NCBI GenBank assembly: GCA_030740295.1
Contig: JASLXP010001263.1
Span: 1-12,847 of the forward strand
Source: Planctomycetota bacterium
Lineage (GTDB): Bacteria > Planctomycetota > PUPC01 > JACPCR01
Length of the DNA: 12,847 bases
Direction: 5' to 3'
This document shows, in pieces, positions 7,565 through 12,847 of the stretch (the first letter of the stretch is position 1; each line of letters opens with the position of its first letter). The position numbers were made by a program, and so were the translations under genes. A model generated the notes under the pieces. That model was not told the origin of the DNA. It made no database searches and was given only the letters and a program-made list of their open reading frames with translations.

Positions 7565-8677
7565 TCAAGTATAGATCTCTTCGTAAAGCTCGGAATCCAG
7601 AATCTCCTCCAGCCGCCGCAGGCCGCGGTCCTTATACCTCCTGACGAGTTCCTTGGATTTGATGCCCAGCTTTGGCGCGATTTCGCGAAGTGATATGGGC
7701 GCGCCGTGAACGCCGAAGAAATGGGTCACTGCGATGCGTTCCTTCTCTGGCAGTTTTTCGATAGCCTCTTCGATCGTTTGCCACAGACGTGGGAGCAGGC
7801 GGGTCTTGTATTTCTTTTCGTTTTCCGGCTGGGATTCCAAGACCCCATCAGAATCCGCGCCCAGGGAATTGCGCAGGAGGTTTTCCAGCGGAATGGAGCG
7901 GGCGAAGTTTTTGGTGATGACCCAGGTGGCGTAGGTGCTGAATCGGTTGCCCTTGCGGTAATCGAAATTTTCGACCGCGCGCATCAATGAGTTATTGCCG
8001 TCGCTGAGGAGTTCTTCGAATGCCAGATTTTTTCCGACGTGCTGGATGGTCGCGCGGTTCACCAGTCCGATATTAGCCTCGATGATTGCGTTGCGGCATT
8101 GCAGGGCGACGCTTTTGTAAAAGTTGATTTCTTCGACAACCGAATAACGATCCAGACTGTCCGCTATCTGGCGGGTCTGACGGGTCACCTTGAATTTACA
8201 GTAGTTGTAACATCGGAAGAGGTGCTTCTCTTCTTCAGGCTGGAGATGCCTGCCTCTGCATGCTTTTGCTGATTCTCCGCCGAGACGGAGGATTAGTTTA
8301 TCGAAGCCTTCATCTTCAAAAGCCGGTTCAAAAATGTAGGCAGGTTCGGGCTCGAGGTCGGCGCGTTCAGCGCGTTTGGGCTGTTGTCCCTTCCTGGCCT
8401 TCTCAAGTTTTGCTGCGAGTGTGAGGGGGCGGATTTCTGCAGCGAGTGCAGTGAGATCGGCCTGAAGGTCTCCGCCGGGGAAGAGTGCCCCGGTATCCTG
8501 ATCGATACAGTAGCCGATGACCCGATAGCGGATGTAGTCGAAGGGATATTGGCGGTTGGGATCGAATTCTTCGAGCAGCCGCTCGATACGCCTGAGGTAT
8601 TTGGCGCGAGCCTTCTGAGGTGCGCCCGTCAGGCGGGGAAGCAGGTTGGCGCATTGTTCGATGCGAAACTCAATCAT
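7565..8677 (-). CDS. Sigma-70 family RNA polymerase sigma factor with N-terminal extension
   Basis: A 370-residue sigma factor that should direct RNA polymerase to a set of promoters. Region 2 is clear at about 198-262: EANIGLVNRATIQHVGKN, LSDGNNSLMRAVENFDYRKG, then FSTYATWVITKNFARSI, the -10 recognition and melting segment. Region 4 is at about 305-360: LPEKERIAVTHFF then a helix-turn-helix (ISLREIAPKLGIKSKELVRRYKDRGLRRLEEIL spans 328-360). Region 3 is very short or missing. LQPEEEKHLFRCYNYCKFK (145-163) resembles a region 1.2-like lead-in. The first 140 residues, with QYPFDYIRYRVIGYCIDQ, are not classical sigma sequence; similar N-terminal domains occur, from memory, in planctomycete sigma factors. 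ATG at 8675-8677 is preferred over the open upstream frame to 8755, since 8736-8764 looks like a promoter. DUF433 and DUF5615 genes follow closely. Confidence 0.9.
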   Translation of the reverse strand: MIEFRIEQCANLLPRLTGAPQKARAKYLRRIERLLEEFDPNRQYPFDYIRYRVIGYCIDQDTGALFPGGDLQADLTALAAEIRPLTLAAKLEKARKGQQPKRAERADLEPEPAYIFEPAFEDEGFDKLILRLGGESAKACRGRHLQPEEEKHLFRCYNYCKFKVTRQTRQIADSLDRYSVVEEINFYKSVALQCRNAIIEANIGLVNRATIQHVGKNLAFEELLSDGNNSLMRAVENFDYRKGNRFSTYATWVITKNFARSIPLENLLRNSLGADSDGVLESQPENEKKYKTRLLPRLWQTIEEAIEKLPEKERIAVTHFFGVHGAPISLREIAPKLGIKSKELVRRYKDRGLRRLEEILDSELYEEIYT

Positions 8678-8699
8678 CTGTAGACCCCAAGTATCGAAT

Positions 8700-8722
8700 G
8701 GCCTGCCCCTGTCAGGCTGGCC
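8700..8722 (-). other. Hairpin in predicted leader of the sigma-factor gene
   Basis: GGCC-T-GCC pairs with GGC-T-GGCC around a 7-nt loop, giving seven G-C pairs with one internal T/T mismatch. It lies between the candidate -10 box (8736-8741) and the ATG (8677), ending about 22 nt before the start codon, so it could affect mRNA stability or ribosome access. Confidence 0.4.
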
Positions 8723-8735
8723 GTTGCAGCCCGGA

Positions 8736-8764
8736 AGTATAGAACTGAACTGCACTTACAGCAA
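8736..8764 (-). promoter_or_regulatory. Candidate promoter of the sigma-factor gene
   Basis: Reading the minus strand, TTGCTG (8759-8764) is separated by 17 bp from TATACT (8736-8741), five of six matches to the -10 consensus and three of six to the -35. The implied leader is about 50 nt. Spacing is ideal, but the -35 is weak and such matches arise by chance. Confidence 0.4.
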
Positions 8765-8859
8765 ACCTGCCTCGGCCCGAAGTTACATACACATGGACCG
8801 GAAGAAATCACTCGAATGGTCGAACTGGGCGACCAGCAAGCCGACCGCAAATCATTCGG

Positions 8860-8875
8860 CTGTAGTAAACTACAG
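8860..8875. promoter_or_regulatory. Palindrome fitting CTGT-N8-ACAG (LexA-box-like)
   Basis: CTGTAGT-AA-ACTACAG is a 7-bp perfect inverted repeat around a 2-bp centre, 16 bp in all, and fits the LexA SOS-box pattern CTGT-N8-ACAG known from gamma-proteobacteria. It lies 183 bp upstream of the sigma-factor start and about 200 bp upstream of the rex -35. LexA motifs differ between phyla, so it may be an operator for another dimeric repressor. Confidence 0.4.
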
Positions 8876-8909
8876 ACGGCGTTCTGGGCAGTTCAAAGTG
8901 GCGACTTCG

Positions 8910-8931
8910 TTTAACTGTGCTTTAACTGCGC
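8910..8931. repeat. Tandem 11-bp direct repeat
   Basis: TTTAACTGTGC (8910-8920) is followed at once by TTTAACTGCGC (8921-8931), 10 of 11 bases identical. One unit is close to one turn of the double helix, as seen where a regulator binds the same face twice. It may also be simple slippage. Confidence 0.5.
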
Positions 8932-8978
8932 ATGACTCTTCAAGGGGTTTTTCACGAGCAAACTGAGAAAGAAAAGTC

Positions 8979-9008
8979 CACTCCAAGCGGGCTAGTGTGG
9001 AGTGTTTT
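8979..9008 (+). terminator. Weak hairpin followed by TTTT
   Basis: CACTCCA (8979-8985) pairs with TGGAGTG (8998-9004) across a 12-nt loop, followed by TTTT at 9005-9008. The stem is short and the T-run brief, and no plus-strand gene is found just upstream, so a true terminator role is doubtful; an operator-like inverted repeat is equally possible. Confidence 0.25.
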
Positions 9009-9024
9009 CGGGCAGGCTGATAGC

Positions 9025-9036
9025 AGCTTTAAAGCT
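9025..9036. promoter_or_regulatory. 12-bp AT-rich perfect palindrome upstream of rex
   Basis: AGCTTTAAAGCT is perfectly self-complementary and lies 35 bp upstream of the candidate rex -35 box. It does not match the Rex operator half-site TTGTG. Possible binding site for another factor; AT-rich palindromes of this size can occur by chance. Confidence 0.3.
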
Positions 9037-9071
9037 TTTTATTCTTGGGGTTTAAGGCACTTTCTTCTCCG

Positions 9072-9099
9072 TTGCTATCCGATCTGCCATTGCTATAAT
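9072..9099 (+). promoter_or_regulatory. Promoter of rex (extended -10)
   Basis: TTGCTA (9072-9077) and a perfect TATAAT (9094-9099) are 16 bp apart, and the -10 is preceded by TGC, giving the extended TGnTATAAT form. Transcription would start near 9106, leaving a leader under 20 nt that contains an AGGACGAGG ribosome-binding sequence (9112-9120) just before the rex ATG at 9123. This is the best promoter in the window. Confidence 0.7.
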
Positions 9100-9122
9100 C
9101 CGCCGATTTTTCAGGACGAGGT

Positions 9123-9776
9123 ATGCAGAATCAGGCTATACCGAAGGCATCGATAGAGCGTCTGACGCTGTACCTGCGGCGGCTGGGGAGGCTGTACGCT
9201 GCGGGGCAGAAGACCGTCTCTTCGAGCGCGTTGGGGGAAGCCTTAGGCCTGACAGATGCGCAGGTCAGAAAGGATTTGACGTATTTCGGCCAGTTTGGCC
9301 ACCCTGGAATCGGTTACAACATTGCGGAGTTGGTGCCCAAGTTAAGGGAGATTCTGGGCGTCGACAGGGCCTGGAATGTCGCTTTGGTCGGGGTGGGAAA
9401 TCTCGGCCGTGCTCTTTTACAATACAGAGGGCTTCGGGAGCAGGGATTCGAGATCGTTGCGATCTTCGATCAAGACCCTGAAAAGGTGGATGTTGAATTC
9501 AACGGATTGGTCGTTCAATCGACCGCTGACTTAGCATTTGCCGTCGAAAATCTGGAGATCGAGCTCGGCCTTATTTGCGTCCCTGCCGAGGCCGCGCAAG
9601 ATGTCGCCAATGCACTGGCTGAGACCGGTATCAAAGGAATCCTGAATTTTGCCCCGTCTATTATTTCTGTACCTGAGAGAATCAGCCTCTGTTCCGTAGA
9701 CCTTGCGCTCGAATTGGAGCAGCTCTCCTTTCAAGTGATCCAAAAGACCCCTGAAGTAGAGCATCGCGCTAGTTGA
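9123..9776 (+). CDS. rex: Redox-sensing transcriptional repressor Rex
   Basis: A full-length (217 aa) Rex protein, the homodimeric repressor that senses the NADH/NAD+ ratio and leaves DNA when NADH binds, controlling fermentation and respiration genes in many bacteria. The N-terminal winged helix (about 8-80) includes TVSSSALGEALGLTDAQVRK and DLTYFGQFGHPGIGYNI, both strongly conserved in Rex. The Rossmann domain follows with VALVGVGNLGRALL (86-99; glycines of the GVGNLG nucleotide loop) and AIFDQDPEKV (113-122). The C-terminal helix (about 190-208) is the domain-swapped dimer arm. ATG at 9123 is fixed by an adjacent AGGACGAGG Shine-Dalgarno. It has its own strong promoter and leads a plus-strand run with tRNA-Gln and prs. 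I see no TTGTG-type Rex operator upstream, so autoregulation is not evident. Target genes are not in view. Confidence 0.97.
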   Translation: MQNQAIPKASIERLTLYLRRLGRLYAAGQKTVSSSALGEALGLTDAQVRKDLTYFGQFGHPGIGYNIAELVPKLREILGVDRAWNVALVGVGNLGRALLQYRGLREQGFEIVAIFDQDPEKVDVEFNGLVVQSTADLAFAVENLEIELGLICVPAEAAQDVANALAETGIKGILNFAPSIISVPERISLCSVDLALELEQLSFQVIQKTPEVEHRAS

Positions 9777-9784
9777 GCAGAATT

Positions 9785-9808
9785 CATCAGACGGTTTTCC
9801 GCCTGATG
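9785..9808 (+). other. Hairpin between rex and tRNA-Gln
   Basis: CATCAGACGG and CCGCCTGATG pair around a TTTT loop, ten positions with one A/C mismatch. It starts 8 nt after the rex stop and ends 1 nt before the first tRNA base. There is no following T-run, so it is more likely a 3'-end stabiliser or an RNA-processing signal in a joint rex-tRNA transcript than a classic terminator. Confidence 0.5.
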
Positions 9809-9809
9809 C

Positions 9810-9884
9810 TACCCGGTGGTGTAATAGGCAACACTAGAGGTTTTGGTCCTCTCATTCAAGGTTCGAGTCCTTGCCGGGTAGCCA
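9810..9884 (+). tRNA. tRNA-Gln (anticodon TTG), CCA encoded
   Basis: The cloverleaf folds fully: acceptor TACCCGG/CCGGGTA (9810-9816 with 9874-9880), D stem GTG/CAC, anticodon stem AGAGG/CCTCT with loop TTTTGGT giving anticodon TTG, variable loop CATT, and T arm CAAGG-TTCGAGT-CCTTG. The weak T1-A72 first pair and discriminator G73 (9881) are glutamine identity features, as in E. coli tRNA-Gln. CCA follows in the DNA at 9882-9884. It reads codons CAA and probably CAG. It sits between rex and prs on the same strand and is likely released from a longer transcript by processing. Confidence 0.96.
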
Positions 9885-9929
9885 TGTGTGCGGGCATCAG
9901 CCTGAATTGTGTGACAGCAGAGGCCATTC

Positions 9930-10898
9930 ATGATTTATAACAACATTCAGATCATTACTGGAAACGCTAATCCGGCCTTGGCGAGAGGCATCTGCGAATA
10001 CCTTCAGAGACCATTGTCTGACGGCGTCTGCGAAAAGTTCCCTGATACGGAAACTAACATAAAGCTGAATTCAGATGTCCGCGGCAGCGATGTATTTATT
10101 GTTCAGCCCACTTGCGCACCGGTGAATGAGCACCTGATGGAGCTGCTCCTGTTTTGTGACACACTGCGCCGCTCAAGCGCGGGGAGAATCACCACGGTCG
10201 TGCCTTACTTTGGCTACGCGCGGAAAGACCGCAAGGACGAGGGCCGTGTACCTATCTCGGCGAAACTCGTCGCAAACCTGATGACGAAAGCCGGTGCAGA
10301 TCGGGTAGTGACTATAGACCTCCACGCACAACAGATTCAAGGTTTCTTTGATATACCGGTCGATCATCTTTACGGGTCCAAGGTTCAGTTTTCCTATTAC
10401 CGTCAACTCAATCTGCCGGACCTGGTCGTCGTCAGCCCGGATGTTGGTGGTATGAAGATGGCGCGGGCCTATTCGAGTGCGCTGCATGCTCTGCTCGCAG
10501 TGGTAGACAAACGCCGCTTGAGCCCTGATTCCGCGGAGGTCGGCTTTCTGATTGGTGACGTCGAGGACAAGAATGTCCTACTCGTCGATGATCTCATCGC
10601 AACCGCTGGCACCCTTGTCGAAGCTGCGAAGCTGCTCAAAGACAAGGGTGCGTTGGATATTTACGTGGCCGCCACTCACCCTATTCTGTGCGGGCCGGCC
10701 ATCGACAGGCTCACTGATGCCCCAATCAAGCAGATAACTGTCACGGATACTGTCCCTCTGAGCCAGCAAGCAAAAGAAATGGGCAAAATCAAAGTGCTCT
10801 CGGTTGTGCCGCTGCTCGGAGAGGCCATCCGCCGCATCCATAAGGACGAATCAGTAAGTTCGCTCTTCATAGACACTGGAGAGTATCAGGCCGTCTGA
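9930..10898 (+). CDS. prs: Ribose-phosphate pyrophosphokinase (PRPP synthase)
   Basis: A 322-residue PRPP synthase, which makes phosphoribosyl pyrophosphate from ribose 5-phosphate and ATP for purine, pyrimidine, His, Trp and NAD synthesis in the cytoplasm. Seen in order: FPDTETNIKL (37-46), VVPYFGYARKDRKDEGR (90-106), TIDLHAQQIQGFF with the metal/ATP His132, VVSPDVGGMKMARA (167-180), the flexible-loop VDKRRLSPDSAEV (192-204), and the PRPP loop VDDLIATAGTL (219-229). Ala224 stands where E. coli and B. subtilis have Asp in DDMIDT/DDIIDT; some lineages carry A or S here, so activity is probably kept. Length is typical for class I. ATG at 9930 is preceded by AGAGG at about 6 nt spacing. It follows tRNA-Gln by 45 bp and precedes rplY by 32 bp. 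Confidence 0.97.
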   Translation: MIYNNIQIITGNANPALARGICEYLQRPLSDGVCEKFPDTETNIKLNSDVRGSDVFIVQPTCAPVNEHLMELLLFCDTLRRSSAGRITTVVPYFGYARKDRKDEGRVPISAKLVANLMTKAGADRVVTIDLHAQQIQGFFDIPVDHLYGSKVQFSYYRQLNLPDLVVVSPDVGGMKMARAYSSALHALLAVVDKRRLSPDSAEVGFLIGDVEDKNVLLVDDLIATAGTLVEAAKLLKDKGALDIYVAATHPILCGPAIDRLTDAPIKQITVTDTVPLSQQAKEMGKIKVLSVVPLLGEAIRRIHKDESVSSLFIDTGEYQAV

Positions 10899-10930
10899 AT
10901 AACATTGAAAATTCACCACAGGAGTAAAAC

Positions 10931-11587
10931 ATGGCCAATGCAACATTAAGCGCGGAAACAAGAGAAGGCACCGGACGCCGAGCCTGCAACAGGCTGCGGG
11001 AGGAAGGACGAATCCCCGGCGTCCTTTACGGACGCCAGCAGGATGTCGTCCATCTCAGCGTTTTGGGGGACGAATTCACCGACCTTTTGAAAGGTGACAA
11101 CCAGATCATCGATATCGCCATCGACGGCGCCACCGAAACCGTCGTCGTCAAGGAACTGCAGTTTGACTTCCTTGGCGATGACGTGCTGCACGTGGATTTC
11201 GGCCGAATCTCCATGGATGAGAAGATCGAGATTGCTGTGCCGGTGGCTCTCAAAGGGGAAGCAATCGGTGTTGTGGAAGGCGGCGTCCTTCAGCAGCCGC
11301 GGTATGAAATCCTTGTTTCGTGTCTGCCCCGTGAAACGCCTTCAGGCTTCCTGCTCGATATCTCAGCCCTGAACGTGGGTGACGGCCTTCTTGTCAGAGA
11401 TGTTGAAGTGCCCGAAGGTATCGAAGTAGTCGATGATGCAGATCTTCTTGTGGTCAACGTGGTCGCGTCTCGAGGCATGAAGGGCGAAGATGAGGAAGAT
11501 GAAGAGGGCACCCTTGATACCGGCCCGCTCGAACCGGAAGTTATAGGGCGCGGTAAGACAGACGAAGAAGAAGAAGAACAAGAGTAA
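10931..11587 (+). CDS. rplY: 50S ribosomal protein L25/CTC (long form) with acidic tail
   Basis: A 218-residue L25 of the long TL5/CTC type, which binds 5S rRNA in the large ribosomal subunit. The N-terminal 5S-binding domain (about 1-92) has the family start TLSAETREGTGRRACNRLRE and GRIPGVLYG; the second beta domain (about 95-180) includes VPVALKGEAIGVVEGGVLQQ and ends DADLLVVNV. Residues 184-218 form an acidic, probably disordered tail (GEDEEDEEG and DEEEEEQE), longer than in short E. coli L25 (94 aa) but of a kind seen in CTC proteins. ATG at 10931 has a strong Shine-Dalgarno (CAGGAGT, 7 nt spacing), fitting high expression. The prs-rplY-pth order is a widespread cluster, and 37 bp separate it from pth. 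Confidence 0.96.
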   Translation: MANATLSAETREGTGRRACNRLREEGRIPGVLYGRQQDVVHLSVLGDEFTDLLKGDNQIIDIAIDGATETVVVKELQFDFLGDDVLHVDFGRISMDEKIEIAVPVALKGEAIGVVEGGVLQQPRYEILVSCLPRETPSGFLLDISALNVGDGLLVRDVEVPEGIEVVDDADLLVVNVVASRGMKGEDEEDEEGTLDTGPLEPEVIGRGKTDEEEEEQE

Positions 11588-11624
11588 AACCCCGGGCGGA
11601 GCGGAATCCGCCAGGACGTTCTTT

Positions 11625-12206
11625 ATGAAAATTGTTTTTGGCTTGGGAAATCCGGGCAGAGAATACACCAGCACTCGGCACAACGTCGGTTTTATGGCCG
11701 TTGAGCGTCTGGCCGCAGAGCATAGCTGCCATCTGAATGAATCCCGCTTTCGAAGCATCACGGGAGAAGCTATCATCCGCGGTCAGCCGGTATTGCTGGC
11801 TATGCCGCAGACGTATATGAATCGGTGCGGGCCTGCGTTGGAAGAGATTTTGGAGGCGTTTTCAGAACCTCCTGAATCTTCATTGATTATCACGGATGAT
11901 TTTCATCTCCCGCTCGGCCGCATTCGCATCCGTAAGCGAGGGAGTAGCGGGGGCCACAACGGGCTCAAGTCCATTGAAGAGTCGCTGGGGACGCGAGAGT
12001 TTCCCCGCCTCAAGATCGGAATCGGCGGCATCGCTGAAGAAGAGCCCATCGAATTCGTGCTGGGGGAGTTTTCAGAAGCGGAATTGACTGAAGTCCAGGC
12101 CGCAGTTCAACTCGCATCGCAGGCAGCCCAGACCTGGATTGAATCAGGTATAGAAGAGGCTATGAATTTTTATAACAGGAAGGATTTGACTCAAAGCAAT
12201 GAGTAG
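11625..12206 (+). CDS. pth: Peptidyl-tRNA hydrolase
   Basis: A complete 193-residue bacterial Pth, which cuts the ester bond of peptidyl-tRNA released from stalled ribosomes so the tRNA can be reused. The start FGLGNPGREYTSTRHNVGF (5-23) holds Asn9 and the catalytic His19. MPQTYMNRCG (60-69) holds Asn66, ITDDFHLPLGRIRIR (89-103) the catalytic-side Asp91/Asp92, and GGHNGLKSI (109-117) the peptidyl-tRNA binding Asn112. Together these match E. coli His20, Asn68, Asp93 and Asn114. Length is standard. ATG at 11625 has AGGA 8 nt upstream. Its last 8 nt overlap the start of rpsF in another frame, implying translational coupling. Confidence 0.97.
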   Translation: MKIVFGLGNPGREYTSTRHNVGFMAVERLAAEHSCHLNESRFRSITGEAIIRGQPVLLAMPQTYMNRCGPALEEILEAFSEPPESSLIITDDFHLPLGRIRIRKRGSSGGHNGLKSIEESLGTREFPRLKIGIGGIAEEEPIEFVLGEFSEAELTEVQAAVQLASQAAQTWIESGIEEAMNFYNRKDLTQSNE

Positions 12207-12847
12207 CGCAGCGCAAACCACAAAACTGTACGAAGCCATGTTTCTGGTGGACTCAAACAAAGCCAACCAGGACTGGGAAAGAGTGACCTCAAATCTCTAC
12301 AGCACCATCACCCGCCACGGTGGAGAGATTGCCAACTCCGAGCTCTGGGACAACGAGCGCAAACTCGCATACCAGATCGGCAACTACAGCAAGGCCACCT
12401 ACGTTCTCGTGCACTTCAATGCCGAGCCGTCAAAGATCGAACACATTCGCCACGAATACGAGCTTTCTGACCACGTCATCCGCGTCATGATCCTGGTTGA
12501 CGAAGACGGCATCTCTTCTGAGATTCGAAGCCTCTCGGACGAGCCGACGGATCCCGTTCGTTCCCGCAGCAAGACCAGAGATGTCAACGTGCCGACCGGG
12601 CCAGAACCCGACGTTCGGGCCCCAAGAAAGCCGAGCGCGCCAGTAGTGGCGGTATCGAGTGAAAACTCCTCCGAAGACAGTCCTGCCGAGGCAAGCACTG
12701 AATCCGAGGAAAGCAGCGAAGGAGTATCAGAGGAAAGTGAATCAAGTGAAGAGGACGCGCCTGCGGAATCGGACGAGTCAACTGATGCTGATGGCACGGA
12801 TGCTGACAGCGCGGATGCCGCGGCAGATGAAGAAGCCGCTGAGGATG
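12199..12847 (+). CDS. rpsF: 30S ribosomal protein S6 with very long acidic tail (cut by window end)
   Basis: The first 216 codons of an S6 gene whose 3' end lies outside the window. S6 binds 16S rRNA with S18 on the small-subunit platform. The S6 fold is at about 8-101: LYEAMFLVDSN, then WDNERKLAYQIGNYSKATYVLVHFN and ELSDHVIRVMILVDED, with the conserved YE...V, RKLAY and IR..ILV positions. ATG at 12199 starts inside pth (8-nt overlap); the AGGAAGGA at 12178-12185 is rather far, so coupling to pth is likely. After a basic, Pro-rich linker (118-148), residues from about 153 are almost only Ser, Glu, Asp, Ala and Thr, ending in Asp-Ala-Asp-like repeats. Ordinary S6 has about 95-135 residues and ends before this. 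The tail is still open at the window edge. The next genes in such clusters are usually ssb, rpsR and rplI. Confidence 0.93.
   Translation, partial: MSSAAQTTKLYEAMFLVDSNKANQDWERVTSNLYSTITRHGGEIANSELWDNERKLAYQIGNYSKATYVLVHFNAEPSKIEHIRHEYELSDHVIRVMILVDEDGISSEIRSLSDEPTDPVRSRSKTRDVNVPTGPEPDVRAPRKPSAPVVAVSSENSSEDSPAEASTESEESSEGVSEESESSEEDAPAESDESTDADGTDADSADAAADEEAAED

Larger units (their letters stand above)
8678..9122. other. 445-bp signal-rich gene-free region between sigma gene and rex
   Basis: No stretch here codes convincingly: the open frames are short, lack ribosome-binding sites and have no recognisable composition or motifs. What it holds is the sigma-gene leader and candidate promoter on the left, the rex promoter on the right, and in the middle a LexA-like palindrome, a tandem 11-bp repeat, a weak hairpin and a 12-bp palindrome. 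Bases 8765-8859 and 8932-8978 show nothing I can name. A small RNA cannot be excluded. Confidence 0.6.

Noticed and set aside
8646..8966. 106-residue plus-strand frame in the sigma/rex gap
   Set aside because: No ribosome-binding site, no recognisable motif, starts inside the sigma gene and crosses repeats and palindromes.
9810..9884. tRNA-Gln as an attachment site for an integrated element
   Set aside because: No integrase, no second copy of the tRNA 3' end, and the flanking genes are the expected housekeeping ones.
12399..12797. Ser-rich 132-residue antisense frame
   Set aside because: Produced by the low-complexity Ser/Glu/Asp codons of the S6 tail read backwards.
1..12847. CRISPR array, insertion sequence or prophage
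   Set aside because: No regularly spaced repeats, terminal inverted repeats, transposase or phage genes were seen on either strand.

Overview
The window reads as an ordinary bacterial chromosome segment, densely coding on both strands, of moderate GC (about the mid-50s by eye). No phage, transposase, integrase or CRISPR array is visible. Several traits recall Planctomycetota or a neighbouring lineage: a sigma-70 factor with a long N-terminal extension and the region-2 wording 'FSTYATW...NFARSIP', a ribosomal protein S6 of planctomycete flavour, a secreted serine hydrolase with a large C-terminal domain, a Gfo/Idh/MocA oxidoreductase, and weak or absent Shine-Dalgarno sequences at several genes. 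This placement is inference from remembered family resemblance; no search was run.

Bases 1-149 hold no supportable gene. Region A (150-2725): rtcA (minus) and an endonuclease III-like HhH-GPD DNA glycosylase (plus) diverge from start codons 11 bp apart. The glycosylase converges on rph (RNase PH, minus) across a 54-bp gap with two overlapping small hairpins. Region B (2854-4691, minus): a two-pass membrane protein of unknown function and a Gfo/Idh/MocA NAD(P)-dependent oxidoreductase, read in the order oxidoreductase, membrane protein, rph. Region C (4692-6860): a 195-bp divergent gap, then a probably exported alpha/beta hydrolase of 657 residues.

Region D (6857-8677, minus): a sigma-70 family factor followed 21 bp later by a DUF433 antitoxin-like gene and 3 bp after that by a DUF5615 PIN-like toxin gene. 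The toxin stop codon interlocks with the hydrolase stop codon tail to tail. Region E (8678-9122): a 445-bp gap between the sigma gene and rex. It has no convincing gene but is rich in signals: a candidate sigma-gene promoter, a leader hairpin, a LexA-box-like palindrome, a tandem 11-bp repeat, a weak hairpin with a T-run, a 12-bp palindrome and a good extended -10 promoter for rex.

Region F (9123-12847, plus) is a run of housekeeping genes: rex (NADH/NAD+ sensing repressor), tRNA-Gln(TTG), prs (PRPP synthase), rplY (L25/CTC), pth (peptidyl-tRNA hydrolase) and the 5' part of rpsF (S6), cut by the window end. prs-rplY-pth-rpsF is a classic translation and nucleotide cluster with short gaps and one overlap. 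Both ribosomal proteins carry encoded acidic C-terminal tails; that of S6 is very long.

No wholly new system is evident. The items most worth a second look are the glycosylase with three of the four expected cluster cysteines, the sigma factor-toxin/antitoxin transcription unit with its palindrome-rich upstream region, and the S6 acidic tail.
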